Below are positions 19,081-26,246 of a DNA stretch of 64,000 nucleotides, one piece after another (position 1 is the first letter of the stretch; each line of letters opens with the position of its first letter). The translations under genes and the position numbers were made by a program. Where the stretch lies: assembly GCF_024462815.1 (NCBI RefSeq), contig NZ_JANGCG010000005.1, positions 1 to 64,000 on the forward strand, in the 5' to 3' direction. The notes beneath the pieces are model-generated. The model saw only the letters and a program-made list of their open reading frames with translations, had not been told where the DNA came from and did no database searches. Source of the stretch: Gemmiger formicilis (lineage in GTDB: Bacteria; Bacillota; Clostridia; Oscillospirales; Ruminococcaceae).

Positions 19081-20634
19081 ATGCACACCTATACCGGCGT
19101 ACCGGCGTCACCCGGAATTGCGGTTGGCCCGGTCGAGCAGATTGACCATGGCACCACGGGCCTACACCGCATTGTGTGTGACCCCTTCCGGGAGCGCGCC
19201 CTCTACGATGTGGCCGTTGTGCTGGCCAAGGACGAGCTGCGCCGCCTGAGCCAGCGCGCCAAGGGCCCCGACGCGGACATTCTGCTGTTTCAGATTGCGC
19301 TGCTGGAGGACGAGTCCTTCACCAATGAGATTGGCGATTACATTGCAGCCGGTGCGGGCGGTGCCGCCGCGGTCGAGCGCGCCGAGCAGATTTTTGCCAA
19401 CCGCTTAAAAAATGTCGATGATGAGTACATCCGGGAGCGCAGTGTCGATGTCTGCGATGTCTGCCGCCGGGTGGTGGATATTCTGGATGGCCGCCCGCGC
19501 CGCCGCCTGCACCTGAAGCGGCCCAGTGTTCTGGTGGCAGACTGCTTTTTCCCCAGCGATTTGTTCAGCCTTGACCGGCGCATGGTGCTGGGGCTGGCCA
19601 GCAATCAGGACAGCACAGTCAGCCACGCCGCCATTATGGCCCGCAGCCTGGGCATCCCCGCGGTGGTGCAGCTGGGGGACGGCGTTGCCGCCATGGCGGT
19701 GGGCCGCCGCGCCATTCTGGACGCCGACAGCGGTACGCTTGTGGTGGAGCCGGACGGTGCCCAGATTGCCCAGGCGGACTGCAAGATCGCCCTGAGTCGC
19801 CTGCACGGCCAGCAGCCTGACCCGGTGGCCGCTCTGCCCTGCCTGACGAAGGCGGGCACGGCCTTCCGCCTGATGCCCACCTGCAACATCAGCGACAGCG
19901 ATACCCCGCACACCCGCGGCGCGGCGGGCATTGGCCTTGTGCGCACCGAGACGGTGATTCTCTATGACCAGAGTGTGGAAACCCAGACAGCCCGCTGCCG
20001 TGAACTGCTGAAATCCGCTGAGGGCGTGCCGGTGCTGCTGCGCACCTGTGACACCCACGCCGACGATGACGCGCCGTGGGCCGGGGAGCTGCAGACCCGG
20101 CTGAACAGCCACCGGCTGTTCCAGCCGCAGATCAAGGCGCTGCTGCGCGCCGCCGCGGACGGCGATTTGCGGGTGGTTTTCCCGATGATTAAGGATGTGG
20201 CCGACTGGGACGTCTGTATGGCCGAGGTAAATGTCTGCCGCAGTGAGCTGCTGGAGCAGGGCTTCGAAACCAGCCCGCTGATGCTGGGTTGTGTGGTGGA
20301 TATGCCCTCGGCGGCGGTGATGGCCGTTGATCTGATGGAGCACGGTGCCCAGCTGCTGGCCATTGACATTGAGGACTTGGCGCGCTACACGCTGGGCCTT
20401 GTGCAGAACCCCACGGCCGCCGTGAACCAGCTGACCAACCCCGCCGTGCTGCGGCTGGTACAGAACATTCTGGCGGACGCTGCACCCCGCGGCGTGCAGG
20501 TCTACCTGTGCGGCATCACGGTAGCCGCCGTCAGCGCCATGCCTGCCTACTTGAAAATCGGCGTGCGCACCTTCAGCGCCGAGCCCGCCGCCCTGCTGCC
20601 CCTGAAAAAGCTGCTGATGGAGCAGGAAATCTGA
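19081..20634 (+). CDS. PEP-protein phosphotransferase (enzyme I) paralogue
   Basis: 517 aa, GGGAGG upstream of ATG 19081. It has the enzyme I order: N-terminal ASPGIAVGPV, swivelling His domain with the phospho-histidine at 182 (STVSHAAIMARSLGIPAVV), and a PEP-binding TIM barrel ending with an active-site-like cysteine in LCGIT. The canonical signature FSIGTNDLTQYTL is changed to LAIDIEDLARYTL, and GGxTSH to DSTVSH, so its partner may differ from HPr. A canonical ptsI is at 58599. It may phosphorylate an alternative HPr-like protein; none lies nearby. Confidence 0.8.
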   Translation: MHTYTGVPASPGIAVGPVEQIDHGTTGLHRIVCDPFRERALYDVAVVLAKDELRRLSQRAKGPDADILLFQIALLEDESFTNEIGDYIAAGAGGAAAVERAEQIFANRLKNVDDEYIRERSVDVCDVCRRVVDILDGRPRRRLHLKRPSVLVADCFFPSDLFSLDRRMVLGLASNQDSTVSHAAIMARSLGIPAVVQLGDGVAAMAVGRRAILDADSGTLVVEPDGAQIAQADCKIALSRLHGQQPDPVAALPCLTKAGTAFRLMPTCNISDSDTPHTRGAAGIGLVRTETVILYDQSVETQTARCRELLKSAEGVPVLLRTCDTHADDDAPWAGELQTRLNSHRLFQPQIKALLRAAADGDLRVVFPMIKDVADWDVCMAEVNVCRSELLEQGFETSPLMLGCVVDMPSAAVMAVDLMEHGAQLLAIDIEDLARYTLGLVQNPTAAVNQLTNPAVLRLVQNILADAAPRGVQVYLCGITVAAVSAMPAYLKIGVRTFSAEPAALLPLKKLLMEQEI

Positions 20635-20708
20635 CGATATGGAGTTTCGCGGAGGCTGCCCGGCAAAGGTTGCCTGCCGGAAACCCCGCACTGTACAAAC
20701 AAAATGAA

Positions 20709-20738
20709 AATGCCCGCCGTATTTCTACGGCGGGCATT
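20709..20738 (-). terminator. Bidirectional terminator between the EI paralogue and rpsT
   Basis: Stem AATGCCCGCCGTA / TACGGCGGGCATT with a 4-nt loop; on the minus strand it is followed by TTCATTTTG, suiting rpsT. Confidence 0.75.
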
Positions 20739-20752
20739 GTTCATGCGATCAA

Positions 20753-21028
20753 TTACTGAGCAGCAGCCTTGTTGGCGCGCTTAGCCATGCGGCTGATCTT
20801 GCGGGCAGCGGTGTTCTTATGGATGACACCCTTGCTCTTAGCAGAGTCGATGGCAGAGACAGCGACCTTAACGACGGTCTCCTTGTCAGCAGCATTGCTG
20901 TCGATGGCAGCGTTTGCCTTCTTGACCACTGTTTTCAGGTTGGACTTGATGGTCTTGTTGTGCAGAGCCTCTTTCTTGCCCTGAACAACGCGATCCTTCT
21001 GAGATTTAATATTAGGCATTCGTTCCAC
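20753..21028 (-). CDS. rpsT: 30S ribosomal protein S20
   Basis: 91 aa, strongly basic and alanine-rich, all helical; the start PNIKSQKDRV and KNTAARKISRMAKRANKA blocks are typical of S20, which binds 16S rRNA early in 30S assembly. AAGGAGGTGG lies 7 nt upstream. In B. subtilis rpsT neighbours gpr and spoIIP; here spoIIP is the next host gene after the prophage, so the order is conserved apart from the insertion. Confidence 0.95.
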   Translation of the reverse strand: MERMPNIKSQKDRVVQGKKEALHNKTIKSNLKTVVKKANAAIDSNAADKETVVKVAVSAIDSAKSKGVIHKNTAARKISRMAKRANKAAAQ

Positions 21029-21057
21029 CTCCTTGGTTCCCCATAACAGTACAAGTT

Positions 21058-21086
21058 ATATTAGCATACTTTTCGGTAACTTGCAA
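21058..21086 (-). promoter_or_regulatory. rpsT promoter
   Basis: Minus-strand TTGCAA (21081-21086), 17-nt spacer, TAATAT (21058-21063). The prophage end lies only 10 bp upstream of the -35 box, so integration leaves this promoter intact. Confidence 0.75.
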
Positions 21087-21096
21087 GCCTTTTTTT

Positions 21097-21112
21097 GAAA
21101 AAACTTCATACA
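21097..21112. repeat. Prophage left attachment repeat (attL core)
   Basis: GAAAAAACTTCATACA, identical to 29150-29165. Left of it is the rpsT promoter, right of it phage sequence. Confidence 0.8.
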
Positions 21113-21212
21113 AGTTCCGTTGTAGACTAAACGCATCACCTAACCGAGGTGATTTAAATACACAGAGACATAAGAAAAGCAGTCTCTAAAGTAAAAAAGT
21201 GAGGTCTACAAA

Positions 21213-21509
21213 ATGAAGTACACTGTATTGGCAACCGAACACCGCGAAGGTTCTTTTACCGCTAAGTCTGGCAAAGATGCCGGACAGGTCAAAAACTACA
21301 ATTTCTTCCGTCTGCATTGCGTGAAGAAAAACCGTGAGAACGTCGGCGGCGTTGAGGTGTTACAGGTTCGTGCCACTCCCGACATTTACGCCCAGCTGGT
21401 CGCCGAGTGCGGCGGCAAGGAAACTGACATTCTGAACCGCAAACTTGATTTTGAGGTTCTGAAAGTCTACGAGAATTACATCCTCAAGGATTTCGAGGTC
21501 GTGGAGTAA
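21213..21509 (+). CDS. Phage ssDNA-binding protein (pV-like)
   Basis: 98 aa, preceded by GTGAGG. Predicted all-beta with an OB-fold-like hydrophobic pattern and a basic/aromatic strand (KNYNFFRLHCVKK). Size and position as first gene, ahead of Rep, match the gene V protein of filamentous phages, which coats newly made single-stranded genomes and regulates translation. Sequence similarity to M13 pV is not visible by eye; the call rests on size, fold pattern and context. An inverted repeat AGAGAC/GTCTCT (21164-21187) precedes it. Confidence 0.6.
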   Translation: MKYTVLATEHREGSFTAKSGKDAGQVKNYNFFRLHCVKKNRENVGGVEVLQVRATPDIYAQLVAECGGKETDILNRKLDFEVLKVYENYILKDFEVVE

Positions 21510-21523
21510 CGAGGTACAGCCCT

Positions 21524-21562
21524 ATGGAGATGCACCCGCCACCACCACGACCCCCACCATAA
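21524..21562 (+). CDS. Candidate 12-aa polyproline leader peptide
   Basis: ATG at 21524 with GAGG 9 nt upstream encodes MEMHPPPPRPPP and stops at 21562. Seven of twelve residues are proline in two runs, a classical ribosome-stalling (EF-P-dependent) sequence. It sits between the ssDNA-binding gene and rep, just before a 14-bp perfect hairpin. Could be chance, but start, ribosome-binding site and context suit an attenuation leader. Confidence 0.4.
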   Translation: MEMHPPPPRPPP

Positions 21563-21584
21563 CCGCCAAACTGTGAACGTCGGT

Positions 21585-21620
21585 TTGGCTCTCCACGGCG
21601 CTACGTCCGTGGAGAGCCAA
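21585..21620 (+). promoter_or_regulatory. Strong hairpin upstream of rep
   Basis: Perfect 14-bp stem TTGGCTCTCCACGG / CCGTGGAGAGCCAA with an 8-nt loop (CGCTACGT). There is no T-tract after it, so it is more likely a translational, processing or protein-binding element than a terminator. It ends 35 nt before the rep start codon. Confidence 0.65.
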
Positions 21621-21654
21621 AAGCCAAGCCAAAACGAAAACAGAGGTGGTTAAA

Positions 21655-22272
21655 GTGGCAGATTCCCCAAAAGCTTATCAATTCATTTTCACGCTGTACC
21701 CTGAAAGCCAGCAAAATGCAATCGACTATGTAAAAGAACACTGGTCGTGCGCATGGGCTTTGCACGATAAAGATACCTACGATGCCGAGGACTTGAAAGA
21801 GTACGCAAAAGACCACGGCGGCGATTGCCCGCCGTGGAATGTGGGAGACCTCAAAAAGCCCCACGTTCATTTTGTGGTACGCTTCAAAAATCAACGCTAT
21901 GCAAGCGGCGTTGCGAAGGAACTGCGAAACAAAGCCTTTTGTAGTGTGAGCAACACGGCAATTCGCAGATGCTTCAATCTCTATAAATCCTATGTGTATC
22001 TCTGGCATGAAAACGAAGATGATAAATACAAGTACGACCCCGACATAGTAGGCTTGCACGACTTCGACCCGCCCGCACAAAATGAGGGCGTGAGCGAGGA
22101 AGAACAGGTTGCCACTATGTTCGATATGCCCAAGTGCCACTCCGTCAAGGAGTTGGCACGCTGGGCATACGATAATGGTTGTTGGTCTACGTTCCGCAAA
22201 AACTACAACCTCTGGAAAGATATTTGGCAGGAAACCGTGAAAGGTTGTGCAGATTATGCCGATATGGATTGA
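21655..22272 (+). CDS. Rolling-circle replication initiator (pMV158 RepB type, HUH)
   Basis: 205 aa from GTG 21655, 5 nt after AGAGGTGG; an earlier GTG at 21646 overlaps that site. Motif 1 is WALHDKD (residues 34-40), the metal-binding HUH motif is KKPHVHFVV (His70, His72), and the catalytic-tyrosine region is SYVYLWHENEDDKYKYDP (Tyr113 or Tyr115), all in the order and spacing of the Rep_2/pMV158 family of plasmid initiators. It should nick one strand at the origin and start rolling-circle synthesis of phage ssDNA. pMV158-type proteins cut within TACTACG/AC; the closest match here is TACTACC at 27631 inside the giant hairpin. Confidence 0.88.
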   Translation: MADSPKAYQFIFTLYPESQQNAIDYVKEHWSCAWALHDKDTYDAEDLKEYAKDHGGDCPPWNVGDLKKPHVHFVVRFKNQRYASGVAKELRNKAFCSVSNTAIRRCFNLYKSYVYLWHENEDDKYKYDPDIVGLHDFDPPAQNEGVSEEEQVATMFDMPKCHSVKELARWAYDNGCWSTFRKNYNLWKDIWQETVKGCADYADMD

Positions 22273-22585
22273 TGCTTGTCACCAACCGACCGAGGTTATA
22301 GACGGAGTTACCCACGCCCGCCCTTGCCCCTGCTACTACTGCAATGATTGCCCGAACGCAACACTAGATTGCAAGATGGGCAAGCAGTATTGTGTGTACG
22401 ACAGCTACAAAAAGAAGAACATTCCTACACCGTTCCGCTTTGAACTGCTGGATACCGTACATTACCTACATATACCACAGGTCTACACGCGCTGTGCAGG
22501 GTGCATCTTTCGCCTAAAGCATGAATACTACAATATCTGCGAGGTTCGCCCCTTTAAAGAAGTTGTAGAAGATTTACCCTTTTGA
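22256..22585 (+). CDS. Cysteine-rich phage protein
   Basis: 109 aa if started at ATG 22256; a GTG at 22247 is possible. It overlaps the end of rep. Ten cysteines in CPCYYCNDC, LDCxxxxQYC, CAGC and NIC groupings suggest one or two zinc-binding sites. No family recognised; a DNA-binding or regulatory role is only a guess from the likely zinc fingers and position in the replication module. Confidence 0.6.
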   Translation: MPIWIDACHQPTEVIDGVTHARPCPCYYCNDCPNATLDCKMGKQYCVYDSYKKKNIPTPFRFELLDTVHYLHIPQVYTRCAGCIFRLKHEYYNICEVRPFKEVVEDLPF

Positions 22586-22593
22586 GGTGCAAT

Positions 22594-22821
22594 ATGCGTA
22601 TCATTCAAAAATCTCTGGTTGACTATAACGCAATCGACACCCTTATTCAAGTTCAGCGGTTCATCGGCAGTAAGCAGAATGCAACGCTGCTTTTCGACGC
22701 TAAACAAAGTTTGGCCCGCTGCTATGGCCGTCAGGCCGCTAACTACTCTCTGTTGGTTTCCAGCTATGAGGACAATTCTATTCACAAAATTGAGTTTGTC
22801 TCCCACGATTACCAGTTGTAA
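22594..22821 (+). CDS. Small phage protein, unknown
   Basis: 75 aa from ATG 22594 with TGAGG 6 nt upstream; the preceding gene stops 9 nt earlier. Mixed charge, no membrane segment, no recognised motif. Position between replication and coat genes suggests an early or regulatory function. Confidence 0.6.
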   Translation: MRIIQKSLVDYNAIDTLIQVQRFIGSKQNATLLFDAKQSLARCYGRQAANYSLLVSSYEDNSIHKIEFVSHDYQL

Positions 22822-22877
22822 CGCAAGCCCCCAAAAGCAAGCGATTACATAAAAATTCTAGGAAAGGAGAAGCAACT

Positions 22878-23090
22878 ATGTACACCATGTTCGCCGCTGG
22901 CGATGGTGCAGGGGTTGCAAAGAGCGCTATGGAGACTATCATTGCTGCCATGACCGATGTGTTCACTCTGTCCGGCACTGTTGTCACCGAGATTACCAAG
23001 CAGCCTGTTCTGCTGTTCTGTCTCGCTGCTGGTCTGGTTCCTGTGGGCATCAGCATCTTCGCTCGTCTTAAGAACGCTGCTCGCGGCTAA
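22878..23090 (+). CDS. Major coat protein (pVIII-like)
   Basis: 70 aa with AAAGGAGAAG upstream. An amphipathic, mildly acidic N-terminal helix, one hydrophobic helix (PVLLFCLAAGLVPVGISIF, residues 44-62) and a short basic C terminus (ARLKNAARG) give the standard filamentous coat layout, in which the basic end faces the ssDNA. There is no separate cleavable signal peptide, unlike M13 pVIII. The gene is followed at once by the strongest terminator of the element, as gene VIII is in F-specific phages, consistent with its need for high expression. Confidence 0.8.
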   Translation: MYTMFAAGDGAGVAKSAMETIIAAMTDVFTLSGTVVTEITKQPVLLFCLAAGLVPVGISIFARLKNAARG

Positions 23091-23103
23091 TCCAGCACGG
23101 CCC

Positions 23104-23141
23104 ATGTGGGGCAGGGCGAATGCCCTGCCCCACATTTTTTT
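23104..23141 (+). terminator. Intrinsic terminator after the major coat gene
   Basis: 14-bp uninterrupted stem ATGTGGGGCAGGGC / GCCCTGCCCCACAT, 4-nt loop, then seven Ts. Starts 13 nt after the coat stop codon. Confidence 0.95.
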
Positions 23142-23168
23142 GCTTTTTCCTTGAAAGAGGGTTCATAT

Positions 23169-23273
23169 ATGAAAAACTACCGCCTTATTGCAATTCGCCG
23201 CTTCTGCTCCCGCATTGCTTGCGGTCGGCTCTCGCAACTGTACGCGCAAGCTTTCTACATTCCGCGCAACTAA
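23169..23273 (+). CDS. 34-aa basic phage peptide
   Basis: ATG 23169 with GAAAGAGG about 10 nt upstream encodes MKNYRLIAIRRFCSRIACGR and 14 further residues. Strongly basic with two cysteines, no membrane helix. Lies between the coat terminator and a convergent gene. No homologue recognised; the ribosome-binding site is the main support. Confidence 0.4.
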   Translation: MKNYRLIAIRRFCSRIACGRLSQLYAQAFYIPRN

Positions 23274-23295
23274 AAAAGCCGCCATCACTGGCGGC
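23273..23295 (-). terminator. Terminator of the minus-strand small gene
   Basis: GCCGCCA / TGGCGGC stem with a 4-nt loop (23278-23295); on the minus strand it is followed by six Ts. It begins 5 nt after the stop codon of the 23300-23440 gene. Confidence 0.75.
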
Positions 23296-23299
23296 GGGT

Positions 23300-23440
23300 T
23301 TAGTGGAAGATTTTAAATAGTAGCCATGCAATCAGGCTTATGTTGGCGATAAGTCCAACAGGCCAGAAAATCATTGTTCCCAACATTCCCAAAACTACCC
23401 ATATTACAATCTTTAGCCGTTCTCTGTTCTGTTCCGTCAT
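23300..23440 (-). CDS. 46-aa membrane protein on the opposite strand
   Basis: The only prophage gene on the minus strand. ATG at 23440 with GAAAGGAGAAG 7 nt upstream; the product has a charged N terminus (MTEQNRERLK) and two hydrophobic stretches (IVIWVVLGMLGTMIF and LIANISLIAWLLF) separated by WPVG, ending KIFH. A proper terminator follows. A perfect -35 TTGACA lies at 23514-23519 on this strand, inside the start of the pIII-like gene, with AT-rich sequence after it. A separately transcribed small membrane protein in a filamentous prophage would suit superinfection exclusion or a host-interaction role; this is inference. Confidence 0.7.
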   Translation of the reverse strand: MTEQNRERLKIVIWVVLGMLGTMIFWPVGLIANISLIAWLLFKIFH

Positions 23441-23467
23441 TCTCAACTTCTCCTTTCGGTGGTGTCT

Positions 23468-25027
23468 ATGAAAAAGCGTCTTGTATCTATAATTTTAACT
23501 GTATTTTTGGTTTTGTCAATGATGCCTTTTGCGGCTTTCGCTGATAACGCCATCGTTTGCCCTGCCTGTGGTGGCTCTGTTACAAAACAGGAGCGCAGAC
23601 TTCTTACCGCGCATGACGATTTTTATAAATGCGATAAGTGCGGTAAATGGGCTTGGGTTAATAAACTCGGTTCGTTGAGTCTGTTTTCTGTTGGTGACCA
23701 ACAAATTCTTGATGCCGCCGATTCTTCTGCGATTATCAATTTTTCGTTCAACAACGGTCACTTAATTCCAGCCGAAAAAGCCCCCTCCGGCATCGGCCGG
23801 AAAGACCTACCGGGTTTTGAAGATGAGGAAGGCACTGCACAAGTCAGCAAAGAGGGAAAACTAACCTATGTTGCACATCCTCGTCTTGCTTTAAATTCTA
23901 ATTGTGTTTCTGTGCCCTATCAGGATTTTTTTGTTGAACAAGAGTATCATACGGATGACTGTAAAAGAACCGGAAATCATCAATCGTATTGTAAGCATTA
24001 TCAACTTTCGTTCAATTACAATCAGTACGATTATGATTATATCCTTGTTGATGCTTTACGGCATACTAGAACATATGCTACATTCAATGTTGTTTATGAA
24101 GTTCAAAACGGTGTACCCGGCACTTATTATGTTGCGAAGGGTCAACCCCTATTTCGCTATCGAAAATCATTAGGCGCAGATGAACAGATTTTCTACTCGC
24201 CTAAACAAGAAACTATGAAGCTCCCGACAGATTCGGCTCGTTATGATGATTATGGAATATCTCGGTATCAAGCGTATGATTATAGTTATACAGTCTATTC
24301 AGCCGCAAAAGGTGAAGCTATTAAAGCTCGTGTTTTTCGTCTTGTAGTAACTTGTGACCCTGATGATAATAAAATCACCTCTGACACAAATATTACAATT
24401 ACCAACAACACATGGAACGGTAACATTTATGTAGACAGTAGCACAAACCTTACCTACATTTACCCCCAGTACACCACCGTCAACGAGAAAAACGAAACCG
24501 TTACAAACATTTCCAATACGCCCATCATCTACAACAACGAAACCAACAAATATTACACCTACGATTCAGTAACTAACAATTACTACTATATCAATTATGA
24601 AGATACCCCGACCCCCACACCTTCGCCCTCGCCGTCTCCTACACCTTCTCCGTCTCCTTCTCCGTCTCCCGACCCTACGGAAACACCCGCTCCCGATGTT
24701 ACACCTACACCGACAGACCCGCCCACACCCACTACACCGCCTTCTCCCGGAGGTGACAATCCGGGCGGCTCTGGCTCCGGCTCTGGTTCCGGTGATAATT
24801 CTTGGAATCCGTTTAAATGGCTTGCTGATTTGCTGAAAGACATCGTCGAAAAAATTCTCAAAGCGATATGGAAGCTAATCACGTCAATTTTCAGTTTCCT
24901 GCTTTGGCTGCTCTCTCTTGTCGGAAAGCTGTTCCCCTTTATTCCTACGCAAGCCATTACAGCAATAACCGCAGGCGCGGTTATTGTAACAGTTATCCGC
25001 ATAATCAAGTTTATTACAGGAAGGTGA
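23468..25027 (+). CDS. pIII-like attachment protein
   Basis: 519 aa from ATG 23468. Signal peptide 1-25 (..MMPFAAFA), an N-terminal zinc-ribbon-like pair CPAC (31-34) and CDKC (55-58), a large beta-rich region with Asn/Thr/Tyr-rich stretches, then a proline linker (about 380-427, repeated PSPSP and PTPT), a Gly-Ser spacer, and two C-terminal membrane helices (about 473-492 and 497-517). Size, signal peptide, low-complexity linker and C-terminal anchor match minor coat protein III of filamentous phages, which binds the host receptor. The rigid ~50-residue proline linker may help the domain cross or project from a thick Gram-positive wall. Confidence 0.75.
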   Translation: MKKRLVSIILTVFLVLSMMPFAAFADNAIVCPACGGSVTKQERRLLTAHDDFYKCDKCGKWAWVNKLGSLSLFSVGDQQILDAADSSAIINFSFNNGHLIPAEKAPSGIGRKDLPGFEDEEGTAQVSKEGKLTYVAHPRLALNSNCVSVPYQDFFVEQEYHTDDCKRTGNHQSYCKHYQLSFNYNQYDYDYILVDALRHTRTYATFNVVYEVQNGVPGTYYVAKGQPLFRYRKSLGADEQIFYSPKQETMKLPTDSARYDDYGISRYQAYDYSYTVYSAAKGEAIKARVFRLVVTCDPDDNKITSDTNITITNNTWNGNIYVDSSTNLTYIYPQYTTVNEKNETVTNISNTPIIYNNETNKYYTYDSVTNNYYYINYEDTPTPTPSPSPSPTPSPSPSPSPDPTETPAPDVTPTPTDPPTPTTPPSPGGDNPGGSGSGSGSGDNSWNPFKWLADLLKDIVEKILKAIWKLITSIFSFLLWLLSLVGKLFPFIPTQAITAITAGAVIVTVIRIIKFITGR

Positions 25028-25031
25028 GTGC

Positions 25032-25421
25032 ATGAAAAAAATTCTATCAATGCTGGCGCTACTTTGCGTGCTGGTTTGCACCGCTGCACCTGTATTTGCA
25101 GATGCAGCTCCCGGTGGTGTAGGCCGTGACGATGTATTAAGCGGCGATTTCAGCACAGCTGAAACCGCGCAAACTGGTGACGATATGGCAGATGCTATTA
25201 CAAATTCAACAGATTCGCTGAAAAATCTTATGGATGGAGTGAAGGGACAATGGGACGGCCACTTTTCTGGCCTAGGCGGCGTTTTAGAGTTCACAAGCAC
25301 GTGTATAGGCGGCTCTATCGCCGCTTTGCCCGTTTCGTTTACGTTCTATATTATCTTAGCTGCTGTTTGCGTAGTCTTGGTGGCTATCGTTAAAGAAATA
25401 GGAAGGAAGGATAATCCGTAA
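25032..25421 (+). CDS. Small virion membrane protein
   Basis: 129 aa. Signal peptide 1-23 (ALLCVLVCTAAPVFA), an extracytoplasmic segment, and a C-terminal membrane helix (FYIILAAVCVVLVAIV) with a short basic tail. Begins 4 nt after the pIII-like gene and its TAA overlaps the next ATG. By position a minor coat component; which M13 gene it corresponds to cannot be decided. Confidence 0.6.
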   Translation: MKKILSMLALLCVLVCTAAPVFADAAPGGVGRDDVLSGDFSTAETAQTGDDMADAITNSTDSLKNLMDGVKGQWDGHFSGLGGVLEFTSTCIGGSIAALPVSFTFYIILAAVCVVLVAIVKEIGRKDNP

Positions 25422-25567
25422 TGTTTCAAGATGTTATGGCAGAAATCGTAAAGTTCTTGCAGATTAATATGAACATTTACGGTGCCACTTTCTCTTTCTG
25501 GGATTTAATGCTTTGGGCGCTGTTCGCGTCTCTCATCGGTTGGGTTGTAAAGGAGCTGCTATTTTAA
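25421..25567 (+). CDS. 48-aa virion membrane protein (pVII/pIX-like)
   Basis: ATG 25421 overlaps the preceding stop and its TAA overlaps the next ATG (TAATG). One membrane helix (WDLMLWALFASLIGWVV) after an amphipathic N terminus. Size matches the tip proteins pVII/pIX of filamentous phages. Too short for most gene callers. Confidence 0.65.
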   Translation: MFQDVMAEIVKFLQINMNIYGATFSFWDLMLWALFASLIGWVVKELLF

Positions 25568-26061
25568 TGGATAATTTCAACAAAGTATGCGGAATCATTC
25601 TCGCGATGCTTGTGCTGCTCTCGGTATGTTTCACCATCAAGGCCAACGCGGAGGAATATGTTCCTGCAGAATCTGCGGACAGTTCCGCGCAAGCGGATCA
25701 GTCCGCAGATGGAGAAGTACATGAGGTCACGCAAGTAACTGGCGTACAGGTCAACGACCCCACCTTGTATGAGAAACTGGATAAGCTGCAAGATTCCGTT
25801 GACGCTCTGGCGGCGGTTCTCGCCCCCTCTGTGGATGCTGAAAGCGGTGCAGAGGAAAGTCCTACGCCCGACTACACGGCGCAGCTGTCGGACATTTCCG
25901 CGCAGCTGGTGCAGCTCAACAGCACTGCTACTGCCGAAACTGCCGAACCTGATGCGTTCACAAAACCGTTTGAAGAGTATTCCGTTACAGAAGTGCTACT
26001 GCTGGTGCTTGCTGCTGTTGCTGTAGGTGCAATAATTATCGGCTTTGTCCGTAGACTGTGA
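25567..26061 (+). CDS. Virion or assembly protein with coiled coil and membrane anchor
   Basis: 164 aa from ATG 25567. N-terminal signal or anchor (GIILAMLVLLSVCFTIKANA), an acidic Ala/Ser/Glu-rich region, two short heptad segments (LYEKLDKLQDSVDALAAVL and QLSDISAQLVQL), and a C-terminal membrane helix ending in RRL. No family recognised; the bitopic layout and gene overlap place it in the coat or secretion apparatus. Confidence 0.6.
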   Translation: MDNFNKVCGIILAMLVLLSVCFTIKANAEEYVPAESADSSAQADQSADGEVHEVTQVTGVQVNDPTLYEKLDKLQDSVDALAAVLAPSVDAESGAEESPTPDYTAQLSDISAQLVQLNSTATAETAEPDAFTKPFEEYSVTEVLLLVLAAVAVGAIIIGFVRRL

Positions 26062-26069
26062 GGTACAAT

Positions 26070-26246
26070 ATGGTACAGATATTCTATGACCTGTTAGCTT
26101 TTTTCGGCATCACCGCCGATGCTCCGACAAACCTGTCGGAATTCTTTCCTTGGTTTCTAGCTGTCCTTGTGGGCTTTGCGCTGTTCCTTTTCGTGTTCGG
26201 CATTATCAAGGATTTCACGCACACCTTTGCGCGGGGTAAATTCTGA
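26070..26246 (+). CDS. 58-aa membrane protein (pVI-like)
   Basis: ATG 26070 with TGAGG 6 nt upstream; its stop overlaps the ATPase start (TGATG). One long hydrophobic helix (FPWFLAVLVGFALFLFVFGII) and a basic tail (TFARGKF). In filamentous phages the gene just before the assembly ATPase encodes tip protein pVI, so this is a positional call. Confidence 0.6.
   Translation: MVQIFYDLLAFFGITADAPTNLSEFFPWFLAVLVGFALFLFVFGIIKDFTHTFARGKF

Noticed and set aside
21103..21130. Resemblance of the attachment region (ACTTCATACAA..) to the left half of a Firmicute dif site
   Set aside because: Nine of eleven left-arm positions match, but the central and right arms do not, and the host-side sequence at 29157 has the wrong spacing. 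Not enough to claim Xer integration at dif.
24600..24760. Open frame in another phase with leucine/histidine/proline-rich product inside the pIII-like gene
   Set aside because: It is produced by the repetitive proline codons of the linker; no start signals.
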